From: Topomyia yanbarensis
Lineage: Eukaryota; Arthropoda; Insecta; Diptera; Culicidae
Assembly (NCBI RefSeq): GCF_030247195.1
Contig: NC_080671.1
Coordinates: 82,520,370 to 82,584,369, forward strand
Reading direction: 5' to 3'
Length of the DNA stretch: 64,000 nucleotides
Shown: in pieces, positions 35,149 to 47,207 of the stretch
Position numbering within the stretch: position 1 is the first letter of the stretch
Layout: every line of letters starts with the position of its first letter
Translations under genes and position numbers: made by a program
The notes under the pieces: model-generated
Databases searched by the model: none
What the model was told of the DNA's origin: nothing
The model's input: the letters and a program-made list of their open reading frames with translations, nothing else

Positions 35149-37263
35149 AGGCGGGAAATAACTGTCAAATTCATTCCCAAGGTGGCCGCGTCACTTATGA
35201 GGTGGCAAAGAGCTTTAGACCGATCAGTCTGACCTCCTTCCTTCTCAAATCAGTGGAACGTTTAATCGACCACTACATTCGGGATGGTAGCTTGGGCGAG
35301 TACAACATTGAAAAAGCTTTTTCACAAAAGCAATCAAGTTTAGGAGTTTTTCTCGATATTGACGGTGCTTTTGACAACGTGTCTTTCGAATCCATTTTGG
35401 AAGTAGCATGAGATCATGGAGTACCTTCATATATCACGAACTGGATACACGCAATGCTTAGCAACCGACATCTGTGCTCATCGTTAAGACAAGTAGAGAT
35501 GAGGAAACTGAGTGTCTGCGGATGTCCTCAAGGTGGTGTGCTGTCACCACTTCTATGGAACCTTGTCGCCGATAGCTTGTTGAGAAAACTAAATGAGCTT
35601 GGGTTTCCGACGTATGGTTTCGCCGATGATTATCATATAATGATCACCGGTATTTGCATTAACACACTTTTTGATTTGATGCAACAAGCCTTATGTGTTG
35701 TTGAGCGGTGGTGTCTTCATGTTGGACTATCAGTTAATCCAAATAAAACCTCAATGGTGCTTTTCACGCAACGAAGAATTACAACCGGAGCTCGTTCATT
35801 GCAGTTTTTTGACTCTGAAATTATTGTCGAAGATCAAGTTAAGTACGTTGGGGTAATTCTCGACTCAAAACTTAATTGGACAGTTCACATCGATTTCAGG
35901 ATCAAGAAAGCTTGCATGGCCTTTGGCCAACGTAGACGGGCTTTCGGCAAATCTTGGGGACTCAAACCCAAGTACATTCAGTGGATCTACACAATAATTG
36001 TTAGACAAATACTGGCATACGGGTGCCTTGTTTGGTGGCAGAAGGGAGATGAGGGTCATGACAATTTAATCAAAGTTAAACCATCTTCAGAGGATGGTCT
36101 TGATGGCGATGACTGGTGCGTTCTCGACAACACCTACTGCTGCTCTCGAGGCACTCTTGAACATAAAACCACTACATGTGTTTCTGAAACAAGAAGCACT
36201 TTCTTGTGCATACCGTCTTAAGGTTACTGGGCTCTGGAACAGTAATCCAATAGATCGTGTAACTAGCCACACAACACTGTGGCCCCAAATGGTTACTTGG
36301 GATGAATATACACTTGCTCCCAGTGACCTTACACTCACATGTAGTTTTCCTTCTAAAACTTTCAATGTGAGAATTCCTCTTCGTGAGGAATGGCTGTCTG
36401 GCTGGATGGAGCGACAACTTGAAGAATACGTAGTTTGTTATACGGACGGTTCTTTGTTGGAGGGCCGAGCCGGTGCTGGTGTCTATTGTCATGAGATGAG
36501 ATTAAACCAATCTTATTCGCTTGGTAGATACTGTACCGTATTCCAAGCAGAAATCTTTGCGATTCTGTATGGCGTACAATCCGCACTTCAACAGGGAATT
36601 TGCGGTAAAAGAATCTATTTTTGCTCTGACAGTCAGGCTGCCCTGAAAGCACTTAGTTCGGCAGATTCGAGATCGAAATTAGTAATCGCATGTCGAACTC
36701 AAATCGAAGAACTTAGCATTTCAAATGCTGTCTACCTTCTATGGGTACCCGGTCATTCCGGTGTTACTGGAAATGAATGGGCGGACGAATTGGCTAGAGC
36801 TGGCGCTGCGACTGATTTCGTTGGTCCAGAACCAGTTCTACCACTGTCAATAAGTTGGATAAAGCACAAGATTCGCTCTTGGGCTGCATTCGAACATGCC
36901 AACCATTGGCGTAGCTTGCAAACTTGCGTTCAAACAAAGGCTTTTCTGCCGGATGTAAATCCGAAAATGTCAAGAAATTTGTTGCATTTTTCCAAGCACA
37001 ACTATAGTATTCTGGTCAGGGCACTGACTGGACATTGCAAACTCAATTATCACATGGCTACTATTCAGCGCGCTGAGTATTATTCATGTGATCTTTGTGA
37101 ATTCGATTACGGAACATCATATCATTTGATATGCAATTGCCCTGTATTAATGCAATTGCGCATCCGGATTTTTGGTTCTCCATACATAGATGAACCTATG
37201 TACAGAGAGCTGAAATTTAAGGATATGCTTTTGTTCCTAACCCAGTGTGGTAAAGAGCTATAG
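35149..37263 (+). pseudogene. RT plus RNase H polyprotein of a Loa/I-like element, broken
   Basis: The product would copy element RNA at a nicked target and remove the RNA strand. RT motifs in order are SFRPISLTSFLLK, LDIDGAFDNVSF (motif A), GCPQGGVLSPLLWN (B), YGFADDYHIM (C), LSVNPNKTSMVLF (D) and VKYVGVILDSKLNW (E). RNase H (36430-36830) keeps its acidic set: YTDGS, FQAEIFA, CSDSQAAL and the WVPGHSG..NEWADELA end. A CxxC..HxxxC motif near the C-terminus (CDLCEFDYGTSYHLICNC) is also intact. Damage is an in-frame loss between RT motifs 1 and A, a TGA at 35409-35411, and one frameshift between about 36045 and 36080. Stop at 37261-37263. RT followed by RNase H fits Loa or I clades; GCPQGGVLSPLLW favours Loa. 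Confidence 0.85.
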
Positions 37264-37631
37264 TTTTTTAGCCGTATTTGAATGACAATATCTCTTCGGG
37301 GGTGTGGTCGTTCTGTTATCTCAATATCCCTCGGGGGTGTTGATATATCCGCTCACTGTTTGAGTAGAGGTTCTAAATCCCTCCGGGGGTTGGAAGATTT
37401 ATTCCTGCTTTTGTAGCACCTGCAGATCGTTCAGCATCACTCCGGGGGTGTAGAATGCTCTGTTTTAATTGTTCTGTGTCGTTGTTTTCCTTGCCACTAA
37501 CCTTACCACTTCCCCAATCCTTCCCATCAGGAAAATGATGAAAAGACGATTCTTGGCAAGGCACAAATCTCCGATCAACATGGGGAACGTGCCATTTGAG
37601 CCAGACGCTACTGATTCCTGACTGATTCCTG
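37264..37631 (+). other. 3' untranslated region of the non-LTR element
   Basis: It contains four imperfect copies of CTCYGGGGGTG spaced 35-80 bp apart (about 37292, 37331, 37380 and 37440), then a T-rich stretch and the terminal ACTGATTCCTG pair. A fragment of the same 3' region, with CCTTCGGGAGT instead, is at 39080-39310. Confidence 0.7.
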
Positions 37632-37659
37632 ATGATATTTTTTTCTTTCAAGTGTTTCA

Positions 37660-37850
37660 CCGTCGACACGTAGCTCATCAAGTTCGTGGCTGGCAAGCCA
37701 TTGTGTATAAGTGAAAAGTGTATTAAGAATATAATAAACATTTCCACAATTATGTTGAACATAAACAGCCTCCGAGCCATAGTTTAGAGAAATGAGAAAG
37801 GCACCATTGCCCCACTAGGTGGATTAAAACAGGTTTTTTTTATGTAGGCA
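37660..37850 (+). repeat. Family A copy 2, right part (tail)
   Basis: CCGTCGACACGTAGCTCATC, then AATAAACATTTCCAC, then the tail GAGAAATGAGAAAGGCACC and CTAGGTGGATTAAAACAGG. It aligns with the uninterrupted inverted copy (about 43885-44080) and with 7814-7893. Confidence 0.75.
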
Positions 37851-39004
37851 CTACTTCAGTGTGGATTGTACTCATGCTCTTTTTATTTTGTGTTTATCGT
37901 TCATGTTTTTTGGCGCTACTCGTTTCTTTTTATTTGCTAGCTGCTGCTGAGAATTTTCGGCGGCGGCATTTCTTCCGATACCGATGACCATTTTCGCGAT
38001 CCATTTAACTGTCAGTCACTCCGACGCAGAGATCATTGGCTGTAAAATTTCTGCAGCTTACGATATCTCGATTTTCTCTGACATCATACTTTTTCCTTAG
38101 ATCCCGGTGCAAATCCGCTGACCGACCGACTAGTGCTAATATCGAAACATGCCGAAACGTGAACCGGCCCGGAGATGCCGACCAACATAACTTACATCCC
38201 TTTCCAGCCACCTTCATGGAGTTTCTTCCTTGTTTTTTCAACGACTTTTTTCTAGAGTGACCGAACTCGAAAAACACTGCTCGCTGTATAATTTCATCCC
38301 TGAACAGGAAGTTAACTAAATTTTTGTGTGTAATTCAAAACCCTCATGGGAGGGGTTTGAACCCCTAAAACCCTCCCCTTGCGCACGGGCCTGGCATGAG
38401 TCAACAGCGTGTAGCTATGGGGTACGATATTATATTCAATAAGTATGTGGTTGGTTGAACACTAACGCATCGTTTGGGAGCTTTTCGCTCACAGTTCGAG
38501 AGCGAAAAAAAACACAACTCACCGGAATTGCGGCCAATTGAGAAATAATGAGCCATCATGAAGCAGGCACTCCGGACGCATCCTAAGGAAGTCAAATCAG
38601 AGGAAAAATGGTTTTCAACGCATAATCAAGTTGGCCTAAACGTTGTACATTATCTTATGAGCAGTAAGATTTGGATATGGCTACCAAATTGATTGAAACG
38701 GACATCCAAAAGATTAATATGTAGTGTGCCTAATTTTGTACCCTGAAAGCCTGAAAACGATAGGTTGAACGGGTGAATTTTGACGAACCTTTTCTCGTGG
38801 TGCAATTTGATACCCCTTCAGTTCACTGCATTTACTTTGCATTTCAGCAATAATACGACAGTAAGCAATTGTCTTGAATGCCATTACTTACATTACTGAA
38901 AGTAACATTTTACGAAAAAATTAATGCAATGACCCTATAATCTCAGTGAAAGTGTTTGTACTTTTTGTTCAAACGACAGCTCATGTGGCTCAAATTAATT
39001 AATA
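37851..39004. other. Non-coding DNA
   Basis: Both strands are open for 74-90 codons at 38005-38277 with no domain, and the base composition there (about half GC) differs from the neighbourhood. No splice pair or motif supports a gene. Confidence 0.35.
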
Positions 39005-39312
39005 AATGAACCTATGTACAGGCAGCTAAAACTCGAGAATATTTTATTGTTTCAAATCCGCTGTGGTAATGAGCTATAAGCTTTATCGGTAGGGTTCATC
39101 ATTCCTTCGGGAGTAAAGAATTTAGGCTGTTGTTTTTATTGTTTTGTGTTGTGATTGTCTTTTGTTGTTATTTTTTATTTCCCCACATTTGTATTCTTTC
39201 GCCTATCTTTTCCTTCCCATAAGGAAAGTGATGGGACGACAGGGCAAGGGCCGAATCTTCGAAAATCATGGGGAACGTGAAAATCGAGCCAGTATATTCT
39301 GAAAGGATGGTT
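39005..39312 (+). pseudogene. 3' fragment of the same Loa/I-like family
   Basis: It encodes the last residues of the polyprotein (EPMYRQLKLENILLF, then RCGNEL and a stop) matching 37190-37263. The 3' UTR follows, in the same order of blocks: CCTTCGGGAGT, TTTTGTGTTGTG, CCCATAAGGAAAGTGATGGG, then CATGGGGAACGTG. It is a severely truncated second copy; no target duplication was found. Confidence 0.7.
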
Positions 39313-39333
39313 AGTTTATTGTCTGGGGTGAAC

Positions 39334-39400
39334 TTCACGTAGTTGGTAAGTTGATATACTTAAACGCAGCTCACCAGGGTCAGATTCCCAACCCAACACG
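39334..39400 (+). repeat. tRNA-like SINE remnant
   Basis: GTAGTTGGTAAGTTGATATA, then CAGCTCACCAGGGTCAGATTC, reads as a degenerate Pol III A box (TAGTTGGTAAG) and B box (GGTCAGATTCC against GGTTCRANTCC) about 35 bp apart. A second related copy lies at 41270-41330. It is probably a tRNA-derived SINE head; too decayed to be a tRNA gene. Confidence 0.35.
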
Positions 39401-41260
39401 TAAGGTTAGAAAGTTTAACTCGAAGGAAAAGGTTACAACCTTAATAATTGACCCGAAAAATGTATATTTAGACCACGGTATTGCATATTAAATGGAAAAG
39501 GCAATGTGTCCATTCTGTAAACTGACTATACTCTATTATTATGATTTTTTGACTATTATGGGAATTCCAAGCACTTAAGCTGTTAAGAAAAACGAATGAG
39601 GGTAACCGTCCGTATCAATGCTCTAGTCGCTATGGTAGTATGAACGAGGATGACACATCTAGATTGAAGTGAACTAAATAGTCCTCAACCGTTACTGGGT
39701 CGCACCAGACATTATTCTCTGCCGTAGAATAATTGTAACATCTCTCGCATAAACACTTCAAACCCCTCACACCTGTCCAGTGCAAATTATTTCGACCATC
39801 CATTGACAATCTTTGACACAAAGGGTCAACCAGTGCCGCCACCAAGTAGCAACCCGTGCGCCTTCTTAAGACAAAGAATCCACTTCCAATAGCGCCAGCT
39901 GTTGAAGCATCGCTTCTCGAATTAGTCAGACAAATTAATGCCCCACACAATTTACAACCCTCGTAGCGATGCAGGACGATCGTGCCGGTCAACAGAAATT
40001 TCACAATCTGCGGCAGTGGCAGTCGAAGTAGTTGACACTACTTCTACCATGGTCCATGAGTTGCTGCGTGGTATACCTACACGATTCGCAGAAGAAGAAA
40101 ATACAGATATCCTTCACCTACTCGAGCAGTGTGGTTCGGTCATCAACGCCAAAGGAATGCACCCTAGATCGATAGCGGTGGAATCAATTAAAAATTTTAT
40201 TTTTCTCTAAAAGCAAACGATTAATAAGCGATGATTGGTCCGCTCTGGAGGGGAAACCCAAGAAGAACTTAACGAAGCCGAACGGTCACATCGATTTCCA
40301 GTTGAAGTCATGCATCTCGAACACTGCTTTGCACCGCGAGACCAAAAAGGATCCTCCCAAGCAACTCGTGACTCAAAGTTCTCTGCATACCAGTTTCGTA
40401 CGCGGAGAAAACGAGAGCTAAGCATGCAGAAAACTACTATCGACGGGTGTCAATAAAAACAATAATTCATCTGGTGGATGTTCATCTTCAGTGGTTGCCT
40501 GGTTGGTTGGTTGGTTGATCGGAGGTGCTGCAGAGTCTGGTGGTGATGGCGAAAACAAGACTCCACGAAGATCGAGTTTGATCGCTTCTTTTGGATTCTC
40601 GTTTAAATCACGGTGAAGCTAATTCCAGACCGGATTGGTTTATTAGTCACCCGCACCCCGCAGAAGATTAACGGCCCAGTCTGTTTGGACATGTTTGGAT
40701 GGTCCACGATGTGCAACAGGTTACTGGCAAAGTGAATATTATCCGAAATTTATCGTCAGATGCGAGACAAATTTTGTTATTTGTTTAGTAGTAGTACAAG
40801 TCTAGTATGAATAATATTCTGATTGGGGCAGGGTTTCATGGTTGACAAACTGTTTTTGAAGAGCAACAGTGAAATATTTAACATATTAAAATATTCTGTG
40901 CGTACCTAGATTAAAAAGTTTTATCATAAACAACAACAATTTTATTATTTTGGGGATGACATATGTTGTTTGCTGTCGAATTAATTAAATCATTAAAATT
41001 CCTTCAAAATCCTATAAAAGAATTCTATTGGCTGCATATCAGGTGGTTTGTTTGTCGTTTTGCGTTCTCTATGATGCAATCTTTGGCGATTTTGATCGCG
41101 CTTGCTTTAAATTATTCCATGTGTGCATCCTTCACCGCGCATTAAGCAAGTTTTCGGCTACTTAAATCTTTGTCTTCTGCAACGCACTAGTCAGGATCTT
41201 TCTGCATTAATTAATGTCGCTCAGCTGCTCATTGTTCATTGGTGTAGCAGTACAAAATTT
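39401..41260. other. Non-coding DNA
   Basis: The longest open frame (39630-40004, minus, 124 codons from a GTG) is Cys-rich (CLCERCYNYSTAENNVWC) but matches nothing I know and lacks an ATG. Frames at 39938-40456 are likewise unrecognised. No gene is claimed. Confidence 0.35.
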
Positions 41261-41269
41261 AAACGATGT

Positions 41270-41530
41270 GTGGGGTTTGAAACGTTGTTAGTAAATTGAT
41301 TACTTTGCACGGAGCTCATCAGAGTTCGGGTCCCCACATAAGGGGTTCCTATATTGATGAAAGGTACGGTTCTCTAGACAATAATTGAAGTAGCTCAAAT
41401 AATTCCTAGCCTAAACGTACAACAACTATGAATTTATCTCGACTATGCAAGGCAAAGCATCCATAGCATTGGTTCAAGAACCGTACTTACTTAAAAGGAC
41501 CTGTTTAAGTGGAAAGCTCTAATGAGTACT
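41270..41530 (+). pseudogene. SINE-like head and non-LTR endonuclease start fragment
   Basis: At 41270-41330 there is a tRNA-like stretch related to 39334-39400 (CGGAGCTCATCAGAGTTCGG). About 110 bp later, 41448-41520 reads MQGKASIALVQEPYLLKR, the usual start of the endonuclease domain in Loa/I/R1-type elements (ALVQEP). It is broken after about 25 residues. Confidence 0.4.
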
Positions 41531-41895
41531 GTCTTCGTTTAATACAACAAGACAGGCATGACGACTTCGCGTGAAATGCCTCGTGCATGCATTTTTGCAA
41601 ATCGTCGCTGTTGGGCTATCTTATGACAACCGCTGTTTGGCACATTTCAAGACAACGATTTTTAAAATTTTAAGTTGAATATCTTGATACTTATAAATGG
41701 TATAAACAATTCAAATAAGTCAATTCATGCTTCTATCTATTCTGTATTCATCTCTCAAACTTCACGAAGATCGGTTGACTATGTTGCGAGTTTTAAACAA
41801 CAATCGCACTCACATGTGTCATACGTGTGTATTGATGGTAAAATTTGTATGGCGACGACAGTACCCGAGCAGAAGAAAATAACTTCAGAATTCCA
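41531..41895. other. AT-rich spacer
   Basis: Nothing recognised. Confidence 0.35.
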
Positions 41896-42275
41896 AATTC
41901 AGGTATGCTGTACCCAATACTTGAACACCACAATAAGGTATTGAGAAGCCTTGTATAAGAGGTAAAATACCTGAAATAATAACTGATACATGTACTATGA
42001 ATAACTAGTTGATAATGAAACGAGTTATTATAATACCTGAATAATAACAAAACCTTTTCAACCTTCCAATACCAAAATTGACTGCATGGAGGTACTCAAT
42101 AAGGTATTGATTTGGTATTTGAAAAAATCACTGGAATACATAAATAATACTAAAATAAAGTATGATTCCTCATTGAGATATTAAGCAGGTATTGAAGAAT
42201 GATTCTTCAATACCTGCTTAACACCTCAATGAGGTATTAATAATCAATCAATACCAGGTTATGGTATGATACCAG
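41896..42275. mobile_element. MITE block with CAATACCTNATTG motifs and a 67-bp palindrome
   Basis: The motif AATACCT or its inverse AGGTATT occurs at least ten times. 42168-42234 is a near-perfect palindrome centred on GAATGATTC, with arms reading CCTCATTGAG, then TTAAGCAGGTATTGAAGAA. It resembles short palindromic MITEs; the boundaries are uncertain. Confidence 0.5.
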
Positions 42276-43884
42276 AAAATAGGATGCTCGGATTATTTGT
42301 CAGTTATTTTCTGCTGGTGCATGGAAAATTTTCCATAGAAAAAAAAATCATCAATTATTAACCTATTTTATACCTTCGGCTTCATTTGGTGTACAAACAA
42401 TCGGTGAAACGGCATTTTGAAGGAAATGAGTCAGGGAATCTAGAAAAATTAGTGGTTTTTGGTTGCAGTGTTGCCAAATATGCTATATTTCCAGTTTAAA
42501 ACTTAAACTGAATTTTTCTCATTATTCATGTATTTGTATTTTGAAAGTGATTATCCTCAAATAGTTTTACACAAAAAAACATCTTATACATCAAAACATA
42601 GACACAGTTATTTGAAGCAAAAACTTAAAATTTTCGCAGCACGCGTCTCGCTATATCTCAGTAACCAAGCAGAATGTGAAAATTTTTAAAACACCACTTT
42701 GTAGAGAATTCTTAGACAAGTGATGTTGCATATCTAACTTAGTTTACCCCAAATGGCGTTTGTCATAAGATAGCACAACAGCGACGGAATAGTGCTATTA
42801 ACGTGTGTCTCATATCGAAGCTCATAACTCGCATTATCTGTGCTATCACAGTTACTCTGACTATTGATATCAAAGACAGTATATATGTTGTTCGATATTT
42901 CTGCTGCATAACGAGTTGTCACCTTCTGATGATTTCGAAAGTGTTGTACTATATTGTAGTAGAAAGCGGATTCCACTAATTATGGGCAGTGATGCAAATG
43001 CAATATGGTGACATATCGTAATCCTAAATCTACAAACTGGCACTACTATATTGAAAACTTGACCATAGATATTTTCCAAAAATTGGCGAACTAGATGATT
43101 TTGATGACGGCGTGGACACGACAAATTCGTTCTCATTAGAACTCTATGAAGAAGCTTGTCCGCGTTATACTGCTAAATCGACTAGGGGAAGCCCCCCCGG
43201 TAGAGGGCTGAACTTGAAAGTATGAAGGATATGTGGGTGAATATCAGAAGAGCATATAACCAGCGCACAGTGTTTCCAAATAGGCAAAAACGAGATCGAA
43301 ATTGTTTTAACGTTAAAAGTTGATTTTTGAGCTCTAGTGTCTTCAGCAAAGTTTTTTTTATAATTTTTTTTCCATTTTGTAGAGCTGTTAGTTTTATAAT
43401 TAATCCTCCTAGAGCTGAGAAATATATTTTTATGTCCTTTATGAAAAAGGAGAAAAAAAAAATCAGTAAAATTGTAAGGCATACAATAAGAAACAACTTT
43501 GCTGAAGAGACCGTATGCCCATCTGTTGACTTTAATAGACGTTTGTGGATTTTACAAGGATACTTCATCAATCACAAGGATACTACAAAGATCACTTTTT
43601 AAAAATAACTTTTCCTGGCGGTTTTTAAAGAATTTCAAAATGTTCCAAGATTTTGTTCGGTATGAGAAAATACACATTTTTATGATGAAAGTTTATGACT
43701 ATCTCTTATATCTGTAAAGTTATAGAATATTTTTCTCTTAGAAAAGCAACGTTTGGGTATAATTAAATTTTCAATCCGCGAATTTCCGCAAACGAAGCCG
43801 TATACATATGAATCTGTAATGCAAACGCTATCAAATTCAGGAATTACCAATTGTCGCATGCTGTCTCTTGCATGAGGGAGCATA
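42276..43884. other. Non-coding AT-rich DNA
   Basis: Minus-strand frames at 43165-43571 (to 129 codons) are low-complexity and overlap in two frames. No gene. Confidence 0.4.
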
Positions 43885-44600
43885 TATTTAAAAACCCGTT
43901 TTAATCCACCTAGTAGTGCAATTGTGCATTTTTCATTTATCCAAACAACGATTCCAGGGCTGGTTATATTTAAAATAATGGTGGAAATGTCTATTACATA
44001 TTCAGTGCGATTTACACATACGTACAAAGAATCGACAGCTACGAACTAGAGTCGTTATATGTCGACGCTGAAATACTTGAAACCAGCGGCGAATCCAGGA
44101 GGAGGGTTCGGGGATTTGGACCCCGCCAAAAATGTTCAACTTGTTAAGAAATTTTAAATTAATTTCTCAACTCAAAATCATTTCAAACCAAATTTTTCAC
44201 TGGTTTTTCAGACCCACTCGAAAAATTTATTTTGGAGGAACTAGAAAATTTTATTCGGTTAGGGGAATACATGATGAGGGAAGGGTTTAGGGAAGGGTGA
44301 TGAGTGTTGTAGGGGGTACCCCTCACCGTATCCTCCTAGCTACGCCCCTGTTAAAATAAAGTAAGCCAAAAAAATTGGCTGGGATTAAGATGACGACGTT
44401 CAGAGTGATTGCATAACCTTTCTATAGAAGAAAGGCAAAAATGTGAATTCGCTGTGTTTCCGCACTCTTAAACCCGTTATTCCGGAACCTAAACTCGGAA
44501 TTCAATGAAATTCAATAGCAGCCTATGAGAACGTCGTACCTTTCATTTGAGACTAAGTTTGATGAAATCGGTACAGCCATATCCGAGTAATCGATGTGCA
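43885..44600 (-). repeat. Family A copy 3, inverted
   Basis: Read on the minus strand from 44600 down, a subrepeat (GGATATGGCTGTACCGAT, then AAATGAAAGGTACG) is followed by head 2 (TTTTTGCCTTTCTTCTATAG, ending at 44443). A short interior and the tail (CACTACTAGGTGGATTAAAA) end near 43888. The part corresponding to the first head is replaced by the (AT)n tract. A hAT-like MITE interrupts it at 44084-44350. It confirms the family A sequence that the non-LTR element split in copy 2. Confidence 0.7.
44084..44350. mobile_element. hAT-like MITE inside family A copy 3
   Basis: The left end CAGCGGCGAATCCAGGAGGA and the inverted right end CAGGGGCGTAGCTAGGAGGA are about 75 percent matching terminal repeats 267 bp apart, with CAG outermost as in hAT elements. 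The flanking octamers (CTTGAAAC and TTAAAATA) are not a clear duplication. A solo end of the same type is at about 20527. Confidence 0.5.
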
Positions 44601-44608
44601 TATTTTTG

Positions 44609-45657
<1,049 letters not shown>

Positions 45658-45868
45658 ATACGGTTCCATAGAAGTGGTGGCAGCACACCACCTTTAGGAC
45701 ATCCACAGACGCTCAGTTAATCTCTACCTGTTTTAACGATGAGCACAGATGTCGGTTGCTAAGCATTACGTGTACCCAGCTCGTGATGTATGAAGATACT
45801 CCATGGCCTTGTGCTGCTTCCAAAATATATTCGAAAGACACATTGTCAAAAGCACTTTAAATACAAAG
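45658..45868 (-). pseudogene. Antisense RT fragment of the Loa/I-like family
   Basis: The reverse complement of this stretch aligns with 35370-35560. It includes the fragment of motif A (DNVSFEYILEAAQGHG-like), HELGTRNA and the QGGVLPPLLW-like motif B, with a Pro for Ser and several stops. No 5' or 3' element ends; it is a small internal fragment. Confidence 0.65.
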
Positions 45869-46285
45869 AACTCCTAAGCTCCAATTTTTTCCTTGGCGGA
45901 GAAAAAATATTTTTTTCCGAATTTTTCCCACTAAGGAGAAATATAGCATAGAGTATATTGCATTGGCTTGTTAAGCCAAGCTAATACTGAGGTTACCTCC
46001 ATGGTCAACTTTGATGAATTATTAATTACAAAGATACTAAATATAATCTTCAAATTTCTCAGATGACACTACACGTGGATTATATTGAACAATAAAAAAA
46101 TGCAATTTCGAAATGTCGGTAAGCCACTTTTGGACGCTAGTCATTCTGTTCTCCTCTTCGTTGCTACTGGATTGAAGGATCGCGACACGAAACTGCTATA
46201 TTTCACTATTAGCATACAAGTTGAAAAGAAGCAATATTTCGATCTGCAGGAGTACTCGAATGGTTATATCTGCTGATGATTAGCA
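45869..46285. other. Spacer
   Basis: A 63-codon frame at 46085-46276 is unrecognised. Nothing else. Confidence 0.35.
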
Positions 46286-46546
46286 AATTCTTGAGCGTTT
46301 TTTCAAAACGTCATATCTGCAATGAGTTACTCTCTTTGTTTACTTTCTCTTCTGTTAATAATTCGGTCACTTTAACATTTATCCCTCAACTCTTTGCATA
46401 ATATGCTAGTTAAAACCACCGTCTTTCGATCTGTATTGTAAAATATGTGAAAAGTGTTATAGTGACGCCGTAAAAATCGAAAGAGAAAGTAAACAAAGAG
46501 AGTAACTCATTGCAGATATGACGTTTTGAAAAAACGCTCAAGAATT
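46286..46546. mobile_element. MITE with perfect 66-bp terminal inverted repeats
   Basis: 46286-46351 and 46481-46546 are exact reverse complements (starting AATTCTTGAGCG), bounding 129 bp of AT-rich loop, 261 bp in all. Because AATT is palindromic the exact target site is ambiguous. Perfect arms suggest a young insertion. Confidence 0.75.
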
Positions 46547-46639
46547 ATTTTTTTGTTGGGATTCCATTACTGCACGGCTTAATCAGAATTTAACACATTG
46601 GTGAAGAATAATAATTATTATCGTCTGCTTCCAACACTA

Positions 46640-47169
46640 GATTTACCGGCGACCCGGATACCAAATTTGCCGATCTCGGTAGCAGTGCGGTAGCGGCGGC
46701 TGAACAGAATCAAAACAAATCACATCAACCGCCGTTTTTCCCCGCTCACTCTCCGGGTCAACTGTATGCGAGCGAGCGACTGCATTAATTCTCGAAGAGA
46801 GCGAGAATCCAGTCATTTTCTCTCCGAGCACGGCCGATAGAATGCAACCCCTTACGGGCTCCCACGAGAATGAGTACCGCTGGACGAAGACCTGAAGCAC
46901 CCCAAAAACCGCGAGTGTTGCATATTTCCCTGAAGGGTGACTTCTAACCGGCGAACTGGGCAAGCTACGAACCTTCCCGGCTTACTGTGCGGCGGCGGCT
47001 GGTGAGAGCAGTAAGCGCGAAAGAAAGCCCCGTTGCTGCGTTTGCTGCGATGCGATGACGACGGCGACGATGACGTCGTCGTCGTCGTCGCCGTCGCGCA
47101 TCTATCTCAGCTGAGCTGAGCGGAGATATTCACGATATTCGGGTTCGAAGGGAGAAAAACGTGATCAGC
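46640..47169 (+). promoter_or_regulatory. GC-rich promoter-proximal region
   Basis: GC content is clearly higher than in the surroundings. GAGA-like motifs (GAGAGCGAGA, GAGCGAGCGA) lie at 46770-46810. GGCGGCGGC is at 46991. A large imperfect palindrome of GAC/GTC units with a central TGACGTC (CRE-like) is at 47047-47102, and an E-box-containing CTCAGCTGAGC is at 47106. Together with the TATA box below, this reads as the upstream part of a Pol II promoter firing rightward. Confidence 0.5.
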
Positions 47170-47207
47170 TATAAAAGGTGTTGATCTTGGCGACCCGCAC
47201 TCATAGT
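47170..47207 (+). promoter_or_regulatory. Core promoter: TATA box and initiator
   Basis: TATAAAAG at 47170-47177 is followed, 33 bp from its first T, by the A of CTCATAGTT (47203), an initiator-like sequence. That spacing is right for a TATA-directed insect Pol II start. No clear downstream promoter element. Confidence 0.6.

Larger units (their letters stand above)
35121..37659 (+). mobile_element. 5'-truncated RNase H-bearing non-LTR retrotransposon with 28-bp target duplication
   Basis: The element body (35149-37631) is flanked by perfect 28-bp copies of one sequence, at 35121-35148 and 37632-37659 (each starts ATGATATTTT and ends AAGTGTTTCA). The flanks join into a continuous family A sequence, confirmed by the uninterrupted inverted copy at 43.9-44.4 kb. 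The 3' end is an 11-bp tandem pair, ACTGATTCCTG twice, consistent with elements of the Loa/I type that end in short repeats rather than poly(A). ORF1, the endonuclease and the RT start are missing through 5' truncation. Confidence 0.85.

Noticed and set aside
36087..36652. Minus-strand frames of 92-106 codons
   Set aside because: Antisense shadows of the RT/RNase H coding region.
39334..39400. Functional tRNA gene
   Set aside because: The A and B boxes are degenerate and no cloverleaf can be formed by eye.
39630..40004. Cys-rich 124-codon minus-strand frame
   Set aside because: Begins with GTG, no ATG, no family recognised, no splice signals; could be chance.
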